DNA of 64,000 nt from Hydrangea macrophylla (Eukaryota > Streptophyta > Magnoliopsida > Cornales > Hydrangeaceae). A program made the translations under genes and the position numbers. Shown piece after piece: positions 54,865-64,000 of this stretch. Position 1 is the stretch's first letter, and the number at the start of each line of letters is the position of its first letter. The DNA lies in the NCBI GenBank assembly GCA_033977485.1, contig CM066988.1, positions 7,791,501-7,855,500 on the forward strand, read 5' to 3'. A model generated the notes under the pieces. It saw nothing but the letters and a program-made list of their open reading frames with translations, searched no databases and was not told the origin of the DNA.

Positions 54865-57378
54865 ATGCCGCCACGTCGTGGAAATCCCAATATTAGAGCA
54901 GATATTGGCTGCTTCAGTACCAGTTAGAGGCCGAGGTCGAGGTCGTGCTCGAGGACGTGGTCCAGGGAGGGGCCGTGGTCTGTATCCCCGTGGGGAGCTC
55001 CAGTTCTGTTTGTTAAGAAGAAGGATGGAACGTTGAGATTGTGTATCGATTATCAAAAACTCAATCATGTGACAATCAAGAATAAGTATCGACTTCCAAG
55101 AATCGATGATTTGTTTGATCAACTCAAAGGTTCCACTTGTTTCTCCAAGATTGATCTGAGATCGGGTTATCATCAACTCCGTATTTAATAGTCAGACATC
55201 TCGAAGACAGCTTTTAGGTCCCGATATGGACATTTTGAGTTTATGGTCATGCCATTCGGATTGACCAATGCTCCAGCAGCATTTATGGATCTTATGCAAT
55301 GAGTATTTCACAATTATTTGGATAAGTTTGTGATTGTATTTATTGATGATATTCTCATCTATTCTTCCTCTAAGGAACTTCATGAGGAACATTTGAGGAT
55401 TGTCCTACAAGTACTGCGTACTCACCGATTGTTCGGTAAATTATCTAAATGTGATTTTTGGTTGATAGAAGTAAAATTTTTGGGACACGTCTTGAGAGAT
55501 GGAGTGTCAGTTGATTCATCAAAGATTGAATCTGTTGTGGATTGGCAGCCACCTATTACCGTTGTTTTGTAAAGGACTTTTCTCGTATTACTTCACCTTT
55601 GACTAAGATTATGCGTAAAGGGGTGAAATTCATTTGGACTAAGGAGTGTGAGAAAGCTTTTCAACTTTTAAAGACCCGATTTACTTCAGCACCGATTTTG
55701 ATTATTCCAGAGCGTGGTGTTGACTACGTAATTTATTGTGACGCTTCACTTCGTGGTTTGGGGTGTGTCCTTATGCAAGAAGGAAAAGTTGTTGCCTATG
55801 GTTCTCGCCAGTTGAAGCCTCATGAGCAGAATTATCCAACTCATGATTTAGAGCTTGCTGTCATTGTGTTTGCCTTAAAGTCATGGCGTCATTACTTGTA
55901 TGGGGAACGATTTGATGTCTTTTCAGACCACAAGAGCTTGAAGTATGTCTTTACTCAACGTGATCTAAATCATCGACAACGTCGATGGATGGAGTACTTA
56001 GAAGATTAAGACTTCGAACTACAGTATCATCCAGGGAAGGCAAATGTAGTGGCCGATGCGCCGAGTCGCAAGTCAAGTCACATGTTCATTGGCTTGTCTG
56101 GCCATTCAAGAATGGAATATGCTCGATCAGATTGGGGAGTTTGAGGTAGAGCTCAACGATTCTGAGAATCGTGCTTCACTGTATTCTAACATGGCTCAAC
56201 CGTCGATCATTCAATAAGTGAAAGATGGGCAACAATCTGATCCGGTTGCATCTACTTGTCGTATGCGAATTCTTCTAGTTGATGTTGTAGAAGGTTGGAC
56301 TTTTGACTCCGAGCGTGGGTTGAAGTTCAAAGACCGTTTGTTTGTGCCTTTGGCAGTTCGCGAACAGGTGATGAAGGAATTCCATCATTCGCGATTAGCG
56401 GTGCATCCGAGAGGTAACAAGATGTACCATAATCTGCGACGTCAGTTTTGGTTGAAGGCTATGAAGCGCGATGTCGCTAAGTTTGTATCTCGGTGTTTGA
56501 CCTGTCAACAAGTGGAAGCCGAACATCAGAGACCTGCAGGGTTATTGCAACCATTACCAATTTCAGAGAAGAAATGGGAGCACATGACAATGGATTTTGT
56601 GACAGCACTTCCTAGGTCACCACGTGGTCATGATGCCGTTTGGGTCATTGTGGATCGTTTGACAAAGTCTGCAAATTTTCTGGGAATGAGTTTGACCGAT
56701 TCAGTTGATGTTCTTAGTCGCTTGTATATTCGAGAGATCATTCGGTTACATGGAGTCCCTGTTTCGATTGTGTCGGATCATGATCCGCGGTTTACTTTAT
56801 TGTTTTGGGATGGTCTCCAAAAAGCTTTGGGGACAGAATTGAGATTGAGTACGGCTTTTCATCCTCAGACGGATGGTTAGTTAGAACGTACTATACAGAC
56901 CTTGGAAGATATGTTACGAGCTTGTGTTATGGACTTCAAAGGTAATTGGGAAGACCACCTACCATTGATCTAGTTTGCGTATGACAATAGTTATCAAGCA
57001 AGCATTCAGATGGCACCATTTGAGGCCCTAAATGGATGACCGTGTCGTTCTCCCGTATGTTGGACAGAAGTTAGAGAAGCATCTCTATTGGGTTTGCCTC
57101 TGCAGTTTGCAAAAGTTCATAATGTATTCCATATCTCAATGCTTCGGAAGTATGAACCTGATCCGTCTCATGTTTTAGATTGGACTAATTTACCGTTGGA
57201 GCAAGATGCGTCTTACGAGGAATAACCCGTACAGATTCTGGAAGCTAAGGAGCATGTGCTTCGTGGTAGAACTATTCGTTTGGTTCGAGTACTGTGGCGT
57301 CACCATGGTACTGAGGAGACTACTTGGGAGAATGAGAAAGAGATGCGCGATCGATATCTGCAATTATTTGCCTCTTGA
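54865..57378 (+). pseudogene. Tekay-like gag-pol, internal B (gag start fused to RT; RNase H, integrase, chromodomain)
   Basis: The gag ATG at 54865 is followed by about 115 bp of Arg/Gly-rich coding sequence and then, at 54981, jumps to RT (cccgtggggagctcc). About 1.8 kb covering most of gag, the protease and the first part of RT is lost. RT has FIDDILIYS at about 55341, RNase H lies at 55600-56009 ([24 protein letters not shown]) and integrase at 56330-57020 (H/C finger near 56390-56515, MDFVTALPRSPRG, SDHDPRF). A further deletion near 57075 leads to VHNVFHISMLRKYEPDPSHV and the chromodomain-like end at about 57270-57378. Stops and small deletions are scattered, including the shared pair at 55186-55191. 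Confidence 0.92.
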
Positions 57379-57452
57379 GTTATTTGATTTCTATGCTAAT
57401 GATTATATGTGTGCGAATTTCGCGGACGAAATTTCTTTTAAGGTGGCTAGGA

Positions 57453-60115
57453 TGTAATACCCCGTTATTTTATTTTCGCTTTTTATTCTCGAATAATACC
57501 AGTTTTGGAATTTTGTGCAGTATAATTTTTACATGTGTGCGTGTGAGCATAAGCTCAACCACAAGGAATAGCTTTCCTTTTGAACTTGGACCCAAAGCAA
57601 TTCAGTTTGTGCACTCTGTGTGCGTGTGTATACAATTCATGTGTGTGTGAGGCTTATACTTCACACTACTTGGTGACCAAGTATGGGAGTTGTTATATAT
57701 TGGACCTCAATCTCTCATAACTCTCATAAACACTATCTGATCTCTCAACAGTCTCTCTCTCTCGGGTGCATACACCCACATATATATTGTCTACTCACAT
57801 ATACCTATTGATTCTTATACACATACACACATGCAACTACTTATATACATACATGATTCTTACTCATTCGAGTGAGTAATTAAACAAGCAAGCTTGGCAC
57901 ATTTGTCTTGATTTCTCTGTCTCTCTCTGCATATTCAAAATTGGTAAGCTTATGTACCTCTACTAATGTTAATTTCAATATAGCTAAATTGTTAAGTGTA
58001 GGTATATATATATATAGATAGTCAGATTCATGTATACAATTTCAGGAGATTGAAATTCAAACTTTGAATTCAAGCTCTAGATTTGGGAAAACCTCATATT
58101 GAAATTCCATTCTTTTAATTCTATTTTTAATTTCTGTTTATTTAGACTGTAATTGTAGATATAAATATATATAGATTTACATATATGTCGTTAAGGGTCC
58201 AAAAATAGCGACCAGAAAAACTGTCACAGAAACATGACTTCTTTATATCAAATGAAAGGTCTCGATCCCACGAGACTCCCTTTCAAATTTCAAAAGCAAA
58301 TTTATAACGGTTGCGACGAATAGTCGAATTAAAGTTTTGTCACCATTCGGTTTTTCGATAAAATCAAAAGCTGTGTTTTGATTCTTGAAAAACTAATTTC
58401 ACATTTGAAATCTATGTGGAAAAAGGAAGAGATTCATATATTGGAAGTCTATTTTTAATTAAGTTTTCAAAATGGGTCAAAACCAGTGTTTGATTTCAAA
58501 ATAGGGGAAGGAAAGGGAAGAAGACGATTCTGTGATACCTCGCGCGCGCGAGCGAGGGGTCACGTGAGCGACTAGGCCAGTTTTTGAAAATTATTTTGAA
58601 AATAACCACGTGGCCTTACTGAACGCATTCCGCGCGAACGAACCACGCGAGCGAGGCCTCGCACGAGGGGCCTGCGCGAGCGAGGTCCCGCGCGAGCGGC
58701 CTGCGCGCGCAACCTCCGGCAGTTTGGTGAAATCTTTTGTTTTGTTGTATTTAAGTCTGTTACGAGCTAAGGGACTTTGTACCCTAAGCTTTAAGAGTTG
58801 TACTTTGCCTTTACAGTAGTTGTACTTATGCTTTGTGGTGTTGTACCTCACTAATATACGCGCATTATTTTATATTGAGATTTGTAACAGATTGAGCAGT
58901 TTTGGTTTCTATTCAGATTTATTATTCAGTCTATCCTCGGTGAACGGTAGTTCCGTATAACCCTCAATAAAGTTGTATGACATGTTAATAGTGTACTTAC
59001 ATGTTTACTTGAGCTGCTATGCCTTAAGTGGTTACTTGAGTTGCTATGCCTTATGTGTTTACCTGGAAAATTTCAGCATGTCTGTTGTGTTGCTTAGAAT
59101 TGATAGCATGCCTTAATAATTTGTCTTATGAAATATTGAATATGTCTGGATGCTTAGATCTCGCACATGTCATATCATTTCATAAGCATGAGCATGAACA
59201 CGAAAATCACGAAAATGATTTTGGATGAAAGACCTTAGAGGCTTTGAATTTTTGAAAAGGGAAGACCTTAAAGGCTTCCAGGTTTTAAAAAGGGAAGACC
59301 TTAGAGGCTTCCATGCATAAAACCCTCTAGGAGGGATTTTGTTTTGAAAAGTTAGAAATCCCGAATTTGTGGGTAGGTGTGTGAGATGGGTACCACTAGG
59401 AACTCGAATTGCGGGATGTGCTGCAAGAAACCCCCGTAACGGTAAAGGCTAGGCCTCCGTTTAATTCGTAAGGCCCAAAGTCCCGCACGTTTGAGGCTAG
59501 GCCTACGTGGACGGGAAGCTCATGGTCCGGGTAATGATATTGACAATTGAGGGTGAGTGTTTGAAAAGGCATGTAAATGGTTTTCATTCATTGACATTGG
59601 CATTCATTACACTCACACATGTTATATAACATATGTTATTGTGCGGTTATATGACTATTCGAGCCTTTTTGGCTTATGGACTATTAAATCTATTTTTTCA
59701 GGTGATATAGATAAGGGCAAGGCCCCGAGAATTGACAATGCTTCCGCTATAGTTTGAAGACCCGTGTGTGGGGATTTCCATTTAGTTAATGTAATAAAAC
59801 TTTTATTTCAAAGAACATGTTATGTTACAATTGGATAAATGTTAGTCCACCGGCTTTTAAATTAAAGGATAACTTCACTCTGATTTTCCGCTGCTTACCT
59901 TGAAAACGTTTTGTTTTAAGAAAGGTTATTTTCTAAATGAAACCAAATTCTGTTTTATGAATGTCTTCTAAATGATAAACGTTTAATATAGGTAACCCTC
60001 GGAGTCTTGGACTTGGGGAGTTACCGATTGGTGTCAAAGCCTACTGTTATTACTGTTATTGTTGTACTTCTGCTGGTTGACACCCCGTCGCCGGGACTCA
60101 TGGCGGGGCGTCACA
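57453..60115 (+). repeat. Full Tekay-type LTR, right (2663 bp)
   Basis: It pairs with 47840-50529, with many scattered differences and partial loss of the CpG-rich cluster. It is preceded by a weak purine tract (aaggtggctagga) and followed by the variant primer site at 60119. Confidence 0.94.
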
Positions 60116-60369
60116 GAATGGTATCAGAACGTAACCGGGTCGAATACTTTGGACGCCGGGTTATGTGCTCGCATGTTTAGTTTTGTTGACATGTTAGACA
60201 TGATTAGTTGATACACGACATATGTTTTGATATGTGTTAACATGTTACTTGGTAACTTGAGATGTTAATTGTTTACTTGTTTTGCTTGACATACACATAT
60301 GCTGTTGAATACACTTGTGATTAGATCATGTTGTCTGATTCGTTTAGTCGATTTGATCTCACAATAGCT

Positions 60370-63300
60370 ATGCCGCCACGTCGTGAAAATCCCAGTATTG
60401 AACTTGAGGCTGTCGAGCAGATATTGGCTACTTCAGTACCAGTTAGAGGCCGAGGTCGAGGTCGTGCTCGAGGACGTGGTCCAGGGAGGGGCCGTGGTCA
60501 TGGTCGAGGCTGTGGTCAAGGTCGTGGTCGTTGTCGTTGTCGAGGTCACGCCCCTAACGTTGTATTTGAGTCTTTAGCCTCCACAGGACCGGTTGATATT
60601 CCTGATGGACCGCAAGGGTTACAGAATGTTGCCGATGTAATTGCATGGGCAGTCGGAGATGCTATGCCGCACCCTCCCCCTCCCCCTCCCCCTCCCCCTT
60701 CCCCTCGTGCTCCGAGAGGTAAGACAAATACCGCTTGAGCTCGGGAGCGGCTGATTACCAAAGATTTCGATGCTAGGAAGCCGCCACAGTTCTCTAGTAG
60801 CTCTTACCCGATGGCTGTAGAGGATTGGCTTCAACATATCACGAAGATATTCGAATTCATTGATCTTCATGAGGATGGTCTCCGCATCAAGTTGGCTACA
60901 TACTTGTTTTCTGGAGAAGCTACCCATTGGTGGGATTGTACAGTAAGTGTTCATCCACTTACTGGCATGACGTGGAAATCATTTAAGGGTCTTTTCCTCG
61001 ATAATTACTTCCCAGAAGTACAGAGGGACGCAAGGAGGGTTGAATTCCTTACCCTTCAACAGGGGGAAATGTCAGTGACAGAATATGCTACTATGTTTTC
61101 CACCTTGGCTCGTTTTGCTCAATAGCAGTTGGTCAGTGATCATTTCAATGCTACACGTTTTGCCTCTGGTCTTCGACCCTACATTTGGAAAAGTTTGGCT
61201 AGCACGCCTATCACCACTTATGCTGATACTTTCACAAGGGCGTTGGGTGTTGAAAGTGTAGATTTGGATCTGAAAAGGACCAGGGAGATCATTACTCCAA
61301 CCAAGAGCACTGGTCTGTCTAAGAAAGCTAAGATAGAGACTAGGTCTCAATTTCAGTCCCAATCTCCTCAAGAGCAGCAGCAACGATCATAGTCACAACA
61401 AAGATCTTCTTATCGAAGTTCTCAACAATCAGGGTTACAGCGAGGTGTGACTGCCGCTGGGGAGAAAGTTTGTCTCCGATGTGGTGATCTAAATCATTTC
61501 ATCAAGTTTTGTCCTCAACCACCACCCAAGAAATCGCAGTCGATTGGTTCGACACCGTATTATCCACCATCTCAGGCAGTATCCACTCAGAGCGTGAAAC
61601 CCTACCAGAATAGAGGGAATCAGGGTAATTATCAGACGACAGATAATCGTGGTGGTACTCAGCCACAACAACACCAAGAACCCAAAGAAAGGAATTTGGC
61701 TTTGCCTATGTCATCTGCTTATCATGTTTCTGGAAATGCCGGACCGTCTGTAATCTGAGGTATCCTCCCGTTGTTTAACTCTTGGGCATCTATATTATTT
61801 GACACTGGTGCATCACACTAATTCATCTCATCAGCATTTGCATCTGTATTGGGGTTAGAGATAGAATGCTTAGAGCATGTCTTTTCTGTTGATACTCCGG
61901 CTGGAGGTATTATTCATTTGAATCAAGTTTGTTGTGGTTGCATGCTTTTGATAGCAGACCGGCAGTTGAGTGTCGATTTGATTGTTATGCCAAATCTGGG
62001 ATTTGATGTCATCCTTGGGATGGACTAGTTGGTCGAGTATTGAGCTTTCATAGATTATTTTAAGCGTCGGGTTACTCTTTTCACTCCTAAGGGAGACAGT
62101 TGTAGATTCGAGGGTGATTAGTTGGATTTACCGCTACCCTCGTTGTTTTCACGGAGTAGTTTATATTCTTCTCTTGAAACTCTGGCTAGTTTATTGGCCA
62201 CGGAGAGGGGCACTTCTCTTGTGGAATTGCCACCTATTGTTTGTGAATTTCCTGACGTCTTTCCAGAAGACTTATCAGAATTGCCACCTGTTCGTGCTAT
62301 CGATTTTGCAATCGATCTTGTGCCAGGCACTTTGCCTATTTCTATTCCGTATCGTACGGCACCAGCAGAATTGAAGGAGTTGAAAATTCAGTTGGAAGGT
62401 CTCTAGAGTAAGGGTTTTATTCGCCCGAGTGTATCCCCGTGGGGAGCTCCAGTTCCCTTTGTTAAGAAGAAGGATTGAACGTTGAGATTGTGTATCGATT
62501 ATCGAAAACTCAATCTTGTGACAATCAAGAATAAGTATCGACTTCCAAGAATCGATGATTTGTTTGATGAACTCAAAGGTTCCACTTGTTTCTCCAAGAT
62601 TGATCTGAGATCGGGTTATCATCAACTCCGTATTTAATAGTCAGACATCTCGAAGACAGCTTTTAGGTCCCGATATGGACATTTTGAGTTTATGGTTATG
62701 CCATTCAGATTGACCAATGCTCCAACAGCATTTATGGATCTCATGCAACGAGTATTTCACGATTATTTGGATAAGTTTGTGATTGTATTTATTGATGATA
62801 TTCTCATCTATTCTTCCTCTAAGGAACTTCATGAGGAACACTTTAGGATTGTCCTACAAGTATTGCGTACTCACCGATTGTTTGGTAAATTATCTAAATG
62901 TGATTTTTGGTTGACAGAAGTGAAATTTTTGGGACACGTTGTCTCGAGAGATGGAGTGTCAGTTGATTCATCAAAGATTGAATCTGTTATGGATTGGCAG
63001 CCACCTAAGAACGTATTTGAGGTACGTAGTTTCTTGGGTTTAACAGGCTATTACCGTCGCTTTGTAAAGGACTTTTCTCATATTACTTCACCTTTGACTA
63101 AGCTTACGCGTAAAGTGTTGAAATTCATTTGAACTGAGGAGTGTGAGAAAGCATTTCAGCCTTTAAAGACTCGATTGACTTCAGCACCAGTTTTGATTAT
63201 TCCAGAGCGTGGTGTTGACTATGCAATTTATTGTGACGCTTTACTTCTTGGTTTGGGGTGTGTGCTTATGCAAGAAGGCAAAGTTGTTGCCTATGGTTCT

Positions 63301-64000
63301 CGCCAGTTAAAGCCTTATGAGCAGAATTATCAAACTCATGACTTAGAGCTTGCTGCCGTTGTGTTTGCCTTAAAGTCATGGCGTCATTACTTGTATGGGG
63401 AACGATTTGATGTCTTTTTAGGCCACAAGAGCTTGAAGTATATCTTTACTCAACGTGATCTAAATCTTCGACAACGTCGATGGATGGAGTACTTAGAAGA
63501 TTATGACTTCAAACTACAGTATCATCCAGGGAAGGAAAATGTAGTGGCCGATGCACTGAGTCGCAAGTCACGAGGTTCATTGGCTTATCTGGCCATTCAA
63601 GAATGGAATATGCTCTATCAGATTAGGGAGTTTGAGGTAGAGCTCAATGATTCTAAGAATCGTGCTTCATTGTATTCTGTTATGGCTCAACCGTCAATCA
63701 TTCAACAAGTGAAAGATGGGCAACAATCTGATCCGGTAGCATCTACTTTTTGTATGCGAATTCTTTGAGGTGATGTTGTAGAAGGTTGGACTTTTGACTC
63801 CGAGCGTGGGTTGAAGTTCAAAGACCGTTTGTTTGCGCCTTTGGCAGTTCGTGAACAAGTGATGAAGGAATTCTATCATTCGCGATTAGCGGTGCATCTG
63901 AGAGGTAACAAGATGTACCATAATCTGCGATGTCAGTTTTGGTGGAAGGGTATGAAGCGCGATGTCGCTAAGTTTATATCTCGGTGTTTGACCTGTCAAC
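60370..64000 (+). pseudogene. Tekay-like gag-pol, internal C (gag, protease, RT, RNase H, start of integrase), runs off the window
   Basis: The start is ATG 60370 (MPPRRENPSIELEAVEQ). All parts stay in one reading frame to the window end, broken only by stop codons. Order: an Arg/Gly-rich segment (about residues 25-60), a proline run, the gag core at 60810-61130, a CCHC knuckle (CLRCGDLNHFIKFC) at about 61471, protease with FDTGASH at about 61799, and RT with FIDDILIYS at about 62789. RNase H follows at about 63210-63560 ([33 protein letters not shown]), then the start of the integrase finger near the end (RCLTC). Stops are at 60736, 61123, 61390, 61756, 61819, 62026, 62041, 62119, 62404, 62476, 62635, 62638, 63130 and 63766. 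Structurally it is the most complete of the three copies, but inactive. Confidence 0.93.

Larger units (their letters stand above)
47840..64000 (+). mobile_element. Tandem Tekay-like chromodomain Ty3/gypsy array (three internal regions, two full LTRs and one half LTR)
   Basis: The order is LTR 47840-50529, internal A to 53268, half LTR 53269-54609, internal B to 57452, LTR 57453-60115, internal C to the window end. LTRs begin TGTAATACCCC and end GTCACA, each followed by a TGGTATCAGAGC-type initiator tRNA-Met primer site. Internal B ends with a chromodomain-like segment (RVLWRHHGTEETTWENE). Everything runs in the same direction. The left end interrupts the CACTA gene. Such LTR-int-LTR-int-LTR arrays are expected from unequal recombination between copies. 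Confidence 0.93.

Noticed and set aside
47840..64000. Treating the three gypsy regions as three independent insertions
   Set aside because: They share LTRs at junctions, lie in one orientation without separate flanks, and share premature stops, which fits recombination better.

Overview
The window is plant nuclear DNA made almost entirely of nested transposable elements. No ordinary host gene, rRNA, tRNA gene or CRISPR array is visible. The organism is a plant, probably a eudicot. The support is a Ty3/gypsy Tat-lineage element (dual RNase H order), an Athila-like primer-binding site, a chromodomain gypsy element with an initiator tRNA-Met primer site, a Ty1/copia remnant, a CACTA transposon, and plant-specific PMD and DUF7745-type proteins. 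The species cannot be named from the sequence.

Left block (1-37784): three retrotransposons are nested. Bases 1-1215 and 30430-37784 belong to one plus-strand Tat/Ogre-like element; only its 3' internal region and 3' LTR (35274-37784) are in the window. A second member of the same family (1216-30429, minus strand, about 22 kb without its insert) landed in a 102-105 bp tandem repeat of the first. It has two very similar LTRs, a primer site, gag, a protease-RT-RNase H-second RNase H-integrase polyprotein, a polypurine tract and several tandem repeat blocks. Its pol is split inside the second RNase H domain by a 7.1 kb Athila-like element (13843-20937) with equal-length 1627 bp LTRs, a perfect GGAGT target duplication and one ORF of unknown function.

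Between pol and the 3' LTR of the minus-strand element lie two genes on the opposite strand. One is a six-exon plant mobile domain (PMD) gene (6278-8441) whose introns are all phase 0. The other is a DUF7745-like frame (8718-9773) broken by one stop codon. The sister element has satellite-like arrays, including a 1.6 kb field of small inverted repeats, in the corresponding position. This antisense two-gene module is the most interesting part of the window.

Right block (37785-64000): a probable diverged LTR (37786-39983) abuts a decayed copia integrase-RT-RNase H remnant (39985-42410). A CACTA transposon (TIR at 42411) interrupts the copia RNase H. It carries a 2.5 kb array of about 170 bp repeats and a broken minus-strand Transposase_24-type gene. 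That gene is in turn interrupted at 47840 by a Tekay-like chromodomain gypsy array with the order LTR - internal A - half LTR - internal B - LTR - internal C, running off the window end. All three internal regions carry premature stops, and some stops are shared, so the array probably grew by recombination from a copy that was already defective.
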